A stretch of 64,000 nucleotides of DNA. Origin: Fratercula arctica (taxonomy: Eukaryota > Chordata > Aves > Charadriiformes > Alcidae). The position numbers and the translations under genes are program-made. Each line of letters starts with the position of its first letter. Within the stretch, counting starts at the first letter, position 1. The notes under the pieces are model-generated. The model was not told the origin of the DNA and did no database searches. It was given only the letters and a program-made list of their open reading frames with translations. Below, piece by piece: positions 34,501-45,200 of the stretch. Where the stretch lies: contig CANTUZ010000024.1 in the NCBI GenBank assembly GCA_947846985.1, positions 1,965,046 to 2,029,045 of the forward strand, read 5' to 3'.

Positions 34501-37500
34501 CCCTGCCTGGCTCCCCCCGCCCCCCGCAGCGTGCTTGGGTCCCCCCCACCCCACAAAGGCCACACTTGGGGGGGGGGGGGCACAGCGGTGCCACTGGGTG
34601 ACGGTGCACCCCACCAGGCTTCGGCATCACCCCTGGAAGTATTCTGGGGGGGGGGGGGGACAGGGACACATGCAGCCCCTTGCCCGTCTATAGAAGTGAG
34701 AGTGCATGGCGGTGGGAGGGGGGGGGTCTTGGGGGGGGCTGGGGGGGATTTGGGGGCCCAGAGGCCTGAGGGGCTCCGGCTGCCCACTGGGGACGGGAGC
34801 TGGGGGGCATTTTGGACTGGGACCCTCCAACGGCCTCCCCAAATCCAGCCCAGTGAGGGACAAAAGGCCCCCGCCATGCCGGGTCGGGGGGGGCACAGGG
34901 GGGTCTCTGTGCCAGTGGGACACTGAGGACACAGCCTGGCACAGCAAGGGGTGACCGGGGCGGGGGGGGGGGGATGACAGTGACCCCCACCCAGCCCAGA
35001 TGCCTGGGTCTGACAGTGGGTTTGGGGGTGTCAGGCTGCACCCCACGGCCAGGGGGGGACATCGGAGGTGGCATCCGAGCCACCGCGTGGCTGTAAATAC
35101 CGGGGGGGGGGGGGGAAACAAGCAGCCGTGTCCCCCCCCAGAACACTCAGTGTGGCTGCGGGCTCCCAAACCCAAGCAGTGAACCCCAATACACACACAC
35201 CCCCCCCCCCGAAACCCTGGCACAAAACCAGCTGTTGACCCAAATCTCCGCCATCGGGCGCCCCGGCTGCTCCGGAGGGAGGGGGTTCAGAGGGAGTCCC
35301 CCCCACCTGACCTCGCCGGTGCTGGTGGGGAGCAGAAAGTTTCTCCACTTTAAGCAGAAATGGGGGGGGGGGGTTGGGGGGGTTGGTATATTTTTTTTTT
35401 CCGGGTGGGTGTATTTCTGCTGGCGCCGCCACGCCGTTGCCCAAGATAGCCCAGTTCTGTTCCTGCGCGGCAACACGCCCCCGCCAACCTCCGCACCCAA
35501 AAACTCCCCCCAGACCCGGTGGGGGGGGGGGCGGGGGGACGGACACGACACGATGACAACCCCAACTGCCACCATGAAAGGTGCGTATCCCCCCCCCCCC
35601 AAATTAAAGCCACCTGCAGCATCACTGCCTCTGCGTTGGGTGCGAAGAGATGGGGTGGAGGGTGAAGGCCCCCCCCCCCCCAAAAAAAAGCAAAGGTCTG
35701 ACCTGGGTGATGGAGTCGAGACCCGAAATGGCGTCACGGAGCGGTGTCGGTGTGTGTCCCCCCCTCATTGGGGATGGTGTCCCCCCCCCCGCTTGCCACC
35801 CCGGTGTGGAACAAAGCGCCGGCCTCACCGGCGTGGCAACAAAAGATGCCGCCGAAACGGCGCGGGGATGCCCGGCTGTGCCCCCCCCCAGCGCACGGAA
35901 ACCCCGCTCGACCCCTAAACTTGCCCCCTCTGAGGTTTCAAGCCACCAGAGGAGCGAGGCTGTGGGTTTTTCGGGGGGGGGGAGTACAGTGTGAGAGCAA
36001 CGGGGACCCCCCCCTGCTGTTTTGGGGGGCTCCAGGGAAGGCAGTGCGGTGGGGGGGGGGAGGGGGGAGGTGGCCTGCCGGGAGGCCCCCCCCCCCCCCC
36101 CAAAAGCAGGTCCCACCATGAGAGATGGGGTCCCCAGGGGTGTAAAGCCGTGGTGGGACAGCGGGGGGGTCCCCACACATCCCATCTGCCACCAGCACAT
36201 CCCCAGCCCGGGGGGGGGGGCGGTGTCTCTCAGCTGTGTTGTCGCCCCCCCCCGCCGCTGCCTTTGATGGGGAGCCCCCCCCATTTCTAAAGCGGTGACA
36301 GCTGGGCACAGTGGCTGCTCTCCAAGCGCCTGGGAGCCGTCCCCTCCCCGGGGGGGGACACACACACACGCAAGGTCAGACCCCCCCCCCCCGGCCCAGG
36401 GCACAGCCCTGGGTGGGGCAAAACGGGCTTTGATGAAACTTTCTTTAAACAAAAACCACCATTTCCCCCCCCCCACCGGGCGGCACAGGAACCAACAACC
36501 ACTTCCCCCGCGCCCCCCCCCCCCCCCCCCACCGCCGCCGCCACAACCTCCACTGTGCCCCCCCCAAAACCCAAAGCTCAGGGCCGAACACCCCCAAACC
36601 TCCATCCGCTCCCCAGCCGGCTCAGACCCAACAAACTCGGTGCATGCCCAGCCAGCTCCGCGCCACGTGAGCCAGGGGAGGTACCGTCCTTGGGATTCCC
36701 CCCCCCCCCCAAAATCCCCTGTTCGGGGTAAACTGAGGCAGGGAGGGGGGAGCGGAGCGTTGCACGCCTGTTTTGCACGCCCGCCCGCAGCAGCCGGAGC
36801 ACAAAGCCCTGCCAAGCGCAGGCAGAGCCCGGCACCAGCTGGGTCCCCCCCCCCCTCCCTGTGCCTTTTCACCCCCCCTTTACCCATCGTTTCGCCACGC
36901 CAGCGATTGCCACATGCTCCGGGCACCACGACGGCGCCCCCCCCCCCCCCCCCCAACTCCACCCCCTCTCTCCTCGCACCCTCACCAAGTCCCGGGCGAT
37001 GGGGAATCGCTCCCACGGGACCGGAGCACCCCGGCTCTCCGTGCCTCAGTTTCCCCATCGCCCACCCGACGGCGGGGCTTTGTCTCTACCAGGCCGCGGA
37101 CAATAAAAGCGGGGTGTGGGGATCTCACCCTTACGTAGGGGGGGGATCTCACCCCTACGTAGGGGGGGGGGGTCCCACCCCCGTGACAAGAGGAGAAGGC
37201 GACTTCCTCACCCGCCGTGCCGGAGCTGGAGGGTTTCCACGCCACCGAAAGGCCTCGGGCTTCGGCGGAAACAAGGCTGAGACGGAGCTGCGAGCGATGG
37301 AGGAAGTTGGGCCGTCGCTTTCGCTCAAGAAGTTTGCCAGCGGGATGTTCGGCGGGTCACGGTGGTCCCCGGGGCCACCAAGGCGAGGGTGACGGCACGG
37401 TGCAGGCAGGGGGCCGGTGCAGGCAGGAGGGTTATTGTCTTCCCAGGAGACCCCTCTGCACAATGGGGAGCGCCGAGGCTTGCGGAGGATCCTCACCCCC

Positions 37501-37983
37501 CCTCTTTTTGCTCGGGACCCCCCCCCTTTTTGCTCGGGACCCCCCCAAAGTGCATAAACACCCCCCCCCCCTTCCTCTAAGCGCCGCTCTGAGCATCCCC
37601 CCATCCCCACGACCCCCCCACTCAACCTGGCAGGACCCCCAAAACTACCCCCACCCCAGCTGGGTGGGGAAGGGTAGAGCCCTCCCCCCCCCCCCCCCCC
37701 CGAGGCTGAGGAGGGAAGAATCCCCCAAGTTGGCGGGGGGAGGCACTAACCTAAGCAGGGACACCCCCTAGGGGGGTGGGGGGTTGAAACACACACCCCC
37801 CACCCCCCCCCCGTGTGGGATGGGGGTGACCCCCCCCCCAGCGGGAGAAAGGGAGGGAAAGCAAACCCTCTCCCCCAAGGGGAAGGGGTCAGGGGGGGTC
37901 ACCCCGCCGCGGGGGGCGGGGAACCGGGGACCCACCTTGGCACGATCGCTCCTGGCCCCGGCCAGCGACTCGATGCGGGACAT
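22558..37983 (-). CDS. ARHGEF2: ARHGEF2 (GEF-H1), Rho guanine nucleotide exchange factor 2 (complete, MSRIES isoform)
   Basis: First exon 37936-37983 ([16 protein letters not shown]) joins 21 common exons: 32094-32244, 31588-31655, 31364-31427, 31007-31136, 30810-30919, 30560-30706, 29645-29895, 29429-29554, 29072-29189, 28698-28955, 28023-28099, 27754-27923, 27450-27517, 26029-26220, 25818-25913, 25663-25730, 25537-25578, 25374-25424, 23970-24386, 22741-22930 and 22558-22643. All phases agree; the product is 975 aa (human about 986). Order: C1 zinc finger, DH, PH, coiled coil, C-terminal regulatory tail ending [10 protein letters not shown] and an acidic Ser-rich tip. The protein loads GTP on RhoA, is held inactive on microtubules and released on depolymerisation (family knowledge). 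Unusually, three other N-termini also fit common exon 2. Confidence 0.96.
22990..23960 (+). repeat. 71-83-bp minisatellite in ARHGEF2 intron 20
   Basis: Thirteen units, each marked by GCTGAGGCYGGACRCACTC, recur every 71-83 bases. Most units contain CATGCATGAG just after ACTCATGT, giving a small inverted repeat. The last four units degrade towards exon 20 and change to AACTCATGCCACRTATTAGC. Spurious minus-strand frames read [11 protein letters not shown] repeatedly. Confidence 0.92.
24405..25318 (+). repeat. 18-bp minisatellite in ARHGEF2 intron 19
   Basis: About 50 copies of GGATGGATGCGGGCAGGG, with a shorter GGATGCAGGCAGGG variant, fill the intron between exons 20 and 19 almost completely. 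The six-codon unit creates long open frames (GQGDGC on plus, IPLPAS on minus) that are not genes. Confidence 0.95.
26228..27425 (+). repeat. 18-20-bp minisatellite in ARHGEF2 intron 14
   Basis: About 1.2 kb of GGGGGGATGAGCAGGGATG, GGACAAGGAGGGATGGGG and related units fill the intron between exons 15 and 14. Sub-blocks of about 120 bp, with TTAGCAAGGACTGGGGGG recurring, suggest higher-order duplication. Confidence 0.92.
28205..28690 (+). repeat. Pyrimidine-rich minisatellite in ARHGEF2 intron 11
   Basis: Units such as CCCACAGCACCCTGGT and CCATCCCCTGGTATCCCC alternate with an irregular period of about 15-30 bp through most of the intron between exons 12 and 11. Confidence 0.8.
29940..30520 (+). 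repeat. Pyrimidine-rich minisatellite in ARHGEF2 intron 7
   Basis: Repeats of CCCATCCCTGTGTCCCCTA, CCCTGTCCCTGTGTCCCCC and CATCTCTGACCCATCCCTG fill the 660-bp intron between exons 8 and 7. Reading frames through it are repeat artefacts. Confidence 0.85.
31588..32244 (-). other. ARHGEF2: ARHGEF2 common exons 2-3: C1 zinc finger
   Basis: The two exons encode [19 protein letters not shown], then the C1 domain ([40 protein letters not shown]). The Cys/His pattern is H-X12-C-X2-C and onward to HNRC, as in GEF-H1. In the family this atypical C1 domain is required for microtubule binding. Exon 2 starts at codon position one (AGC AAG GAG), so any first exon ending in phase 0 can splice to it; this is the junction used by the alternative N-termini. 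Confidence 0.93.
33414..33482 (-). CDS. ARHGEF2: Candidate alternative first exon of ARHGEF2 (MCCCSC N-terminus)
   Basis: On the minus strand an ATG at 33482 opens a 23-codon frame beginning [17 protein letters not shown] and ending in CGG|GTGAGC, a good donor in phase 0. It would splice directly to common exon 2 and give a 982-residue protein. The neighbourhood is CpG-rich. A cluster of four Cys in the first six residues resembles N-terminal palmitoylation motifs such as that of GAP-43 (analogy only). No matching known isoform comes to mind, and no transcript evidence is available here. Confidence 0.5.
33594..34147 (+). repeat. 550-bp polypyrimidine (T/C) tract
   Basis: The plus strand is almost entirely T with C and scattered G for 550 bases (TTTTTTGCC, TTTCTTTCC motifs). 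In the ARHGEF2 sense it is polypurine (A/G) and lies about 110 bp upstream of the MCCCSC exon. Phe-rich plus frames and Lys-rich minus frames through it are artefacts. Confidence 0.9.
34148..37935 (-). other. ARHGEF2: ARHGEF2 5' intron between alternative first exons
   Basis: This very GC-rich unique sequence is broken by dozens of poly-C and poly-G runs of 8-20 bases. It contains a short TACGTA-containing duplication at 37121-37165. I found no exon whose ends and phase can be supported. Confidence 0.5.
37121..37165. repeat. Duplicated TACGTA element with perfect palindrome
   Basis: GATCTCACCCYTACGTAGGGGGG occurs twice in tandem. The second copy contains the perfect 14-bp palindrome CCCCTACGTAGGGG (37152-37165). 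Function unknown. Confidence 0.6.
37936..37983 (-). CDS. ARHGEF2: ARHGEF2 canonical first coding exon (MSRIES)
   Basis: The exon encodes [16 protein letters not shown] and ends AAG|GTGGGT in phase 0. It matches the start of mammalian GEF-H1 (MSRIESL). The upstream 37984-38170 is a GC- and CpG-rich, TATA-less probable promoter. Confidence 0.92.
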
Positions 37984-38180
37984 AATCCTCGGAGCCGCCC
38001 GGCTCCTGCCCGTTCCTGCCCGCCCCCGCCGGGCCCCGCCCCCCCCCCCGTCCACCCACCCACCCACCCACACCCCCCCCCCGCCGGGGGCGGGTCGCGC
38101 TGCCGCCCCCCGCCTCGTGCTGCCCGCGGGTCTTTGTTCCTGACGGGACCGGCAGCGCCCGGGATCGGGCCCCCCCAACT
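37984..38180 (-). promoter_or_regulatory. ARHGEF2: Probable CpG promoter of the canonical ARHGEF2 isoform
   Basis: Immediately upstream of the MSRIES ATG lie GCCCGCCCC, GGGGGCGGG and related GC-box-like elements with many CpG dinucleotides and no TATA box. The transcription start is not determined. Confidence 0.5.
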
Positions 38181-39310
38181 CCCCCACCACCACCCCCGGT
38201 GGGGACCGGCAGCCGGGGACCGGCCACCCCAGCATCCCCCCCCCCCCCCTTCCCCCGGGATCGGGCCCTCCGGGTCACACCACCGCACCCCCCCGGATCG
38301 GGTTCCCAGCGCTCTCCTGCCTCAGTTTCCCCTCCTCACACCTTCAGGGACTGCAACCCGTCCCCCCCCCCCCGCCGGGTGACACCCACCCCTCAGCTGC
38401 CGGAATCCCAAAAAGAGGGAAAAATCCCATGGGATTTCAATCCCCCGGCGCCACAGGACTCCCCAACACCCCCCCCCCCCCCCAGTCCCCCCATTACCCC
38501 CAAAGCGCAGTTTGGGGGTGACGCAGGAATCCCGGCCCTGTGTCGGGGACGCTTTTCCTCCATTTCAGGCCACCTACGTCCCAACCGGAGCAAATCAATC
38601 CCGGCCCCCAGGGAGCTGCTCGGGGGCTGCCGACGCTTCCCACCAGCTTTTGGGAGGGGGGGGACAGGAAAAACCACTTTCCCATCCCAATCTCCGGTGA
38701 CAGAAAGGCAATATTTTGGAAAAATTTTGCTTTCCTTCCCCCCTCCCTTAAAACACCAGCTTCGGCGAGGACCCCGGCCCCAGGAGCTGGGTAACCTCAA
38801 ACCAGTTTAACATTAACTCGCCGGCTGGGAGAAGCTGGGATTTATCGGATTTATCCCGCTCACTGCCGGAGATAACACTACCGAGGTTGCCAGGAGGCAC
38901 CGGGACGGCTCCAGATCCCGGCAGAACCCGGAGCTGCGGCCCAGGGGAGGCTTTTTGGGGACCTGGTCCCCAAGTGTCACCCGGCCGAGCCCCGGGGCAA
39001 AGCCACCCCCTCCCAGCTGCGGGGTCGCGGGGGTGCAAACGTCTCCTTAAGTACATAAATGTCCCTTTTCTCCGCGTTTCCGAGCCCGGCGGCACTCGAC
39101 GCTTGCCAAGGGGACGGGGACAAAGCCGTGTGGGCAGCCAGGAGCGACGCCGGTGGCTCTCGTTAATGAGTAACGACCAAAAACCACCGCCGGTGCCAGG
39201 AGCTGCCACCCGCTCTCCACTGGCTGCCTCGATTTCCTGACAGAAATCCTTGCCAACGGCAAAGGAAACGGCACGGCCCAATCCCACCTGGCAAATCCCG
39301 CGGGAAATGG

Positions 39311-39390
39311 GTGGGATGCGCCCACGCAGGGTGGGGATGCGCCCACGAAGGCCGGGATGCGTCCACGAAGGCTGGGATGCTCCCGCGCAC
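39311..39390 (+). repeat. 20-bp tandem repeat, four copies
   Basis: Four degenerate 20-bp units of the form GGGATGCGCCCACGAAGGC lie between the MSRIES and MYGRPAPR exons of ARHGEF2. Confidence 0.8.
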
Positions 39391-40368
39391 CGTTCTCCCA
39401 AGGAAAAGGGAAAGTCGGGAGCCGTCGGGAAAGCACATCCCGGGTCGCCGGAGCTGTTCCTCGGCAGCCGTTAGCCCAGCGCGGGCTCCTTCCCCGGGCG
39501 GGGGCCCCGCTGCCACGGCTGGGTTTTAATTAAATGGTGGTGCCGAAAGCAGAACCGACCATCCCGGGGTTTGGGGGGGGGGGACGACATGGCCACGCTC
39601 TTCCTGGCGTGGCCTCCGGGGCCTAATTCCCAATTTCTCGTTTCCTCCCCCGGTACAAACCCCAACGGCGCAGTTGGCTCTTGCTCCCCCCTCCCCGGCT
39701 GTCACCCCAAAACAGCCCCAAAACCGAGGGAAGGAAACCCCAAAGGGGTGCCCCGGGGAGCCCAGGGCAGGATGTGGCTGGTGGGGGGGCTCCAGGGGTG
39801 GCCGGGGCGGGGGGGGGTCTGGTGCCTCTCCCCGCGTGGCAGGGCCGGATCCGGGCATGGAAAGCCCCGCGAGCATCACGTGGGGGAAGAGGGCGAAGGG
39901 GGAAGCGGCGGCGGCTCAGCCATAAAAAGTCAGGACAGGAGAACATGGGGGTGCTCTGGTGGCGGGGGGGGGAACACCCCACAGCCCCGGGAGGGGGGGA
40001 CACGCCACAGCCCTGTGGGGAAACCGTGGGGTCCCCCTGAGGAGGACGGAGTCACCCCAGCACCCAACCCCTCGCCGACGGGCATCGCCCTGGGGATGCA
40101 GCCGCCCCATGGCATCGCGGGGGGTGGATCCTGGGTTCCCCCCCCCCCGCCCCAGGAAGTGTTGGGGGGGGGGGGGGGCTGGGGGGCTCGCCGTGCCCCG
40201 CAGCCCCCCAGCATCACCCGGGGCAGGAGCCAACCCGGCGGCGGTGGGCAAGACCCGCGGCGGCAGCGACACCCCGACCCGACGGCGGCGGTGGGTGCTG
40301 GGGCAGCACCGACCCCCCGAGACCCCCATGGCCCCCCCCCCCGCCATGCCCCCGTTGCCGAGACTCAC

Positions 40369-40392
40369 CCGGGGCGCAGGGCGGCCGTACAT
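40369..40392 (-). CDS. ARHGEF2: Candidate alternative first exon of ARHGEF2 (MYGRPAPR)
   Basis: The minus strand reads ATG TAC GGC CGC CCT GCG CCC CGG followed by GTGAGT, a consensus donor in phase 0. It would join common exon 2 and give a 967-residue isoform differing only in its first eight residues. The upstream 40393-40520 is CpG-rich. Support is limited to phase, donor quality and context. Confidence 0.45.
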
Positions 40393-41091
40393 GGCGGGGG
40401 CTCCCCGGGGAAGGGCCGTGCCGAGGCGGTGGCGGCGAGCGGGGCCGGGGTTATTATTATGATTTCTTCCTGAAATAGCACGGTCCCTCCCCTCCGCGGC
40501 CGCCCCGCGCCCCACCGCCAGCACCCGGCCCTCCCCAGCCCCACAACAGCTTGTGCCACCCCCCCCCCCGCCCCCCCCCCCCCCCCCCCAGCCAAACGAA
40601 GCAGCACCGGGTGCTTTCTGCTGCCTGCCGACCTCGGGGGGTCCCCTCTGTGGGGGTCCCCTCTATTGAGGTCACCCCCACCAATGACCCCCATCGAACC
40701 CCACTGCGGTGCCCCAGCACTCCGGGGACTTGTCATCCCCCCCCCCCCCATGCCACAGCCTCTACTTGGGACCCCCCCCAAGCTACCAGCACCCGCGTGA
40801 CCCAGAATCTGTCTGTCCCGTCCCCCCCCGCCACACTGTGGCCGGTGCCATCCTGGTGCCACCAGCACCACAGGGACAGTGTTGGGGGGGGCTCTGCCGT
40901 TCAGTGACGCTGGGGTGGGCACCCCGCTCCCCTCACACCCCCCACCCGCACCCCAATCCCTGCCGCAGTCGCCCCGTCCCGCTGCCTCCGCCAGGATGGA
41001 CCCCTTTTTCCCCATCCACCCACCGGGGGGGCCGCATCCGGAGCACCGCCAGCGCTCCCAGCCCTCCAGGGCCCTTCTCCCTCCCCAGAGA

Positions 41092-41224
41092 TTTTTATAG
41101 GACAAACTTTGCTGAACCGAGACTTGGCGAGAGCCCGGCCCAAGCGACGCCCCCCCCCCCCCCCCCCCCCCCCCGCCCCCGACTTTCCTCCCGCTAAATC
41201 AAAATAATAATAATAAATAATAAC
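41092..41224 (-). other. TATAAAA element, 28-base C run and AAT repeat
   Basis: Minus-strand TATAAAA (near 41093-41099) sits in unique sequence about 700 bp upstream of the MYGRPAPR exon. Next to it are an almost uninterrupted run of about 28 C (41148-41175) and an (AAT)n microsatellite (41201-41224). No first exon can be tied to the TATA-like site. Confidence 0.35.
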
Positions 41225-42235
41225 AAATCCTGGGTTTAAAACCGTTTACACCCCAGTTCAGCGCCCCGCGGGGTGGGATGAGGACGGAGCCGTCCCGATG
41301 GCGGGGTTCGGGCCCTGCTGGGGTGGATTTTGGCTGGCGGCGCTGGGGGGGGGAGCGTGGCCCCCGTGATGATGTTAACAGCTGGCCGTTAATCCTGCCG
41401 GCCGCTGCCCGGCAGGGAGGAGGCAGGATGAGATCAGGGGCCGGGGAGGGAGGGAAGGGGGGGGGATTAATGGCTTCACATGGCGGCAAATCACAACCCC
41501 GAGGGGGGGGGGCCAACATGGGCTTTGCCCCCCAAAAGGGGGTGGCAGGGGGTGGGCGGCTTCCGCAGCCCCCATGTCGCCACGTGCATTGCGGTGCCTC
41601 AGTTTCCCCCTAGCCCCTGGCACCATGGGAGGGAGGGGGCAGCGGTGGCGGGGAGGACCACCCCCTCCCCCCCCGCCGTGTCCCCTCGCTGCCCCACTGC
41701 CACTCGGAGTCAACCCAAGCCCCCCCGGCACCCTACGAGCAGCCGTCGCGGCCCTATGAGAGATGGGGAAACTGAGGCACGGAGGGGGGTGGGGGGCTCA
41801 GCAGGGTCCTGCCGCCCTCCAAGCTGGGAAGGAGCCGGAGGGAAACATCCCGACGGCAGGAATGGCGCTGGGGCGGCCGGAGGGGCCCGGGGGGGGTGCG
41901 CAGTGAGCTCAGCGCACAAACAAGTGCCCGCCGCCAGGAAAAGCCTCATTTCCTCAACTCGCCTTCCCCCGGCGCGCTCAGGGTGGTTTTTTCCCCCCCC
42001 CCACCCCCCACCTTTTTGAGCTCCCCCCCCCCCAGTGCGAAACCCGGCGAGGGACGGTGCCAGGCAGAAGAGGGGAAACTGAGGCACGGCCTCCCCGAAG
42101 GGCCGAGCATCAAATGAACCCGAATTCCCCCCAAATCCCATCCCAACCCCATCGCCGGCGGGTTTTTTGTTTTTTTTTTTTTAGGGGGGGAGGGGAGGAG
42201 CGAATGCCCCCGCCGCCCCCTCCCTCCTTCCTTAC

Positions 42236-45200
42236 CTTCGTCTTCCCCGTCATCCTCTTGATGAAGCTGACGGTCCGGCCCAGGGGGGTCTCTTCCCAGC
42301 TCTGGCTCCCCGCCTCCCCCGCCAGCTGCCCGCAGCTCCCGGCGCCGAAGCTGGAGGAGATGGAGGATGGACAATCCCCCTCTGTCCTTGGCCTCCGCCA
42401 GGCCGGGAAACAGGGAGGAGCGAGCCCAGCGCCTCGGCCCCCCGGCTTCTGCGGGGTGGCTGCTCCGCTCCCAGCTGGGGCCAGCACAGAGCCCCTTCTG
42501 TTTGCCCCCCCTCCACCCCAAGGCTGGTGGCTACGTCCGTCCCCTCCTCGGTGACCCCCCCACCCAACGTCACTCGGTCCATAATTTGGGGGGCGGGAGG
42601 GTGGTGGCGGTTTGTAGGGGCGCAGTCCCCAGGTCTTGGGGTGCTACGAGCATGGAGCCCCCGCCCCCCTTTCCTGGGTGGTCCCACTCAGGACTGGCCC
42701 TGGTTCCCTGGGGACATCCTCGTTGGGGACAAGCCACCCTCGGTGGGGGACAAGCCCTGCTCCCAACCCATCCCTGGGGACACGGCGGGGGGGGGCACAG
42801 ATGGCTGCGGGGCGCAGGGGCCAGGCAGCACCAATCCTTTTTAGGGAGGTGGTTGGGGGCCAGCCTGACCCCCTCCGTGTCCCCATCGTCCCTGTCCTCG
42901 TTCGTCCCCCCGTGGGGCTCCCGGCCAGCCCCCGGCGCGATGACGCCCGGGAACAACCGCCCTAATGAAGATGGGAATGGGCTGTGACAGGCACTGGGGA
43001 CACAGGCGGCCCCGTGCCACTGGCACAATGCCCTGCCTGGAGGGGGGAGGGAGGGAGGGGGGGGCCTGGCACCCCGGGGACAGGGAGGGGGACACCGTCC
43101 CCTCCAGCCTGCTGGTCCCTGGGGGTTTGTTCCTCCTGCCCTCAGCGCCGGGAGTGAGTGAAGTGTGTCGGGTCTCAGCCTGATCCCGTCGCACAAACTG
43201 TCCCGTCCCCCTCTCTGCAGCCACAACTGAAAAAAACCCCAACCCTATTTGGGCCAACGTTTAATCTCTCAATCTCCCCTGGGGGCTCTGTGGTCCCTGT
43301 GGTCCCCATTCCCGTCCCTTCCCCACCCCCCATCCCCCCACCAGACTCACCCATTGACCAGGCTCCACTGGGAGGCGAAGGGGGAAAATTCTGCAACGGC
43401 AAAAGAAACATGAATTAAAAGAGGGGGCGAGAGGAGGCAGCTTTTTCGGCTGCTGAAGCATCTGGTCCCGGGCTGCCGCGGGGCTGCACGGGGCGGGGGG
43501 ATGACAAGAAATAATTAACTTTGGCGGCAGCGCCATCGATTTTGGGTCGTTATTAGGGAGGTTGGAGCAGGGATGGGGATGCAGCACGGGGGAGAGGGGG
43601 GGTCATCACCCCGGTCCTGCCTTCGGGGGGGGACACGATGTGGGTGCCACCACTCACCGTCTGGGTCGGGGAAGCTGTCGATGACGCTGAGCGATGCTGA
43701 TTTGGAGAGGCCGCGGCTGCCAGCGCTCTGCCCGGCCCGGAACGCCGGCAGCCTCCGAGCATCCTCCTGCCAGCAGTGATGGGGTTGGCACCTGGGCCAC
43801 CGGCTCCTGTCCCTGTCACCCTCTACCTACCCTTTGGCAGGGCACGGCGGGTGGCACGGGGCAGCTGCCGGTCCCCAGGGTGGTGCACCGAGGCTCGTAC
43901 CGGTGCCGGAGGGTCCCCAGGCTTGTGGCCCATCTGTTTTCCCCTCCCTGACCTTGGTCCCCAAAGCGAAGCTGCTCCCAGAGGATAACACAGCTTGGGC
44001 AGGAGCATCCCGGTCCCAGGATGATGCCAAAGCCACCCAGGATGGGGCTTTCCTGGGGACCTGTCATGGTCCCCCCTCCCGGGGTCCCCCACCCTCACCT
44101 GGTCCCAGGATGATGGCAAAGCCACCCAGGACGAGGCTTCCCTGGGGACCCACCATGATCCCCCTTCCCGGGGTATCCAAACATCACCCGATCCTGGGAT
44201 GATGGCAAAGCCACCCAGGATGGAGCTTCCCTGGGGGCCTGTCATGGTCCCCCCTGCCAGGGTCCCCAACCCTCACCCGTCCCCAGGATGATGGCAAAGT
44301 GATGCAGGATGATGGCAAAGCCACCCAGGATGGGGCTTCCCTGGGGACCCGTCATGATTCCCTCTCCTGGGGTCCCCCACCCTCACCCGGTCCCGACATG
44401 ATGGCAAAGCCACCCAGGGTGATGGCAAAGCCACCCAGGATGGGGCTTCCCTGGGGACCTGTCATGATTCCCCGCCTGCCGGGGTCCCCCACCCTCACCC
44501 AAGCTCGTCCCCTGAATCCATCCCCTAGTGCTGGGTGACAGGACACCCTGGGGAGGCAGGAGAAGGAGGAGGAGGAGGAGGAGGGGGCTCCTACCTGCGC
44601 CCGCCGCACATCGGCCTCGTCCTCCTCATCCTGGGAGAGCAGGGACTCCAGGTCATCGTTGCTGTGGACGAGGGGGGCTCGCCGGGGGTCCCGCCGGTGC
44701 CGCCCCAGCCCGTCCAGCTGCTCCACACTGGAGTCAAGCTCGTCGGTGCTCAGCCCTTTGAGACTCACGCTGCCATGGGGAGAGGGGGAACCCGAGCTGG
44801 GTGGGGGGGACACACACACCCTACCAAGCCGGGACCCCCATCCCCATGGGGGGAGCCTTGGGGCATCCCCACCAGTTCAGGGCACGGGATGCTCATCCCT
44901 GCGGTGCTGCACGGAAGACCCCAACCCCCGGACTGGGGGGCTCGGGAGCAGCAGTGCAAGGGCAGGGAAGGGGGGGCCGGCTGCAGGGATGGGGACATGG
45001 GACAGGTCACCGCTACCTGAGCTGGTCGTAGCCGGGGACCCCACGCAGCTCCTTGCCTGGCTCCCAGCTGTGCCGACGGAAAGGGTCCCGGGAGCGGATG
45101 GAGGTCCGGAGGGCGCAGGCTCGCCGTAAGGGCACCCCCCAAAAGCGGTCTTCATCCTCATCTTCCTCCTCCCAGCCGGCCTCGGTGCCGGGGCTGGCCG

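Noticed and set aside
33329..34693. 454-codon Phe-rich plus-strand frame and its Lys-rich minus-strand partners
   Set aside because: It is an artefact of the polypyrimidine tract; codons are TTT/TTC or AAA/AAG with no domain.
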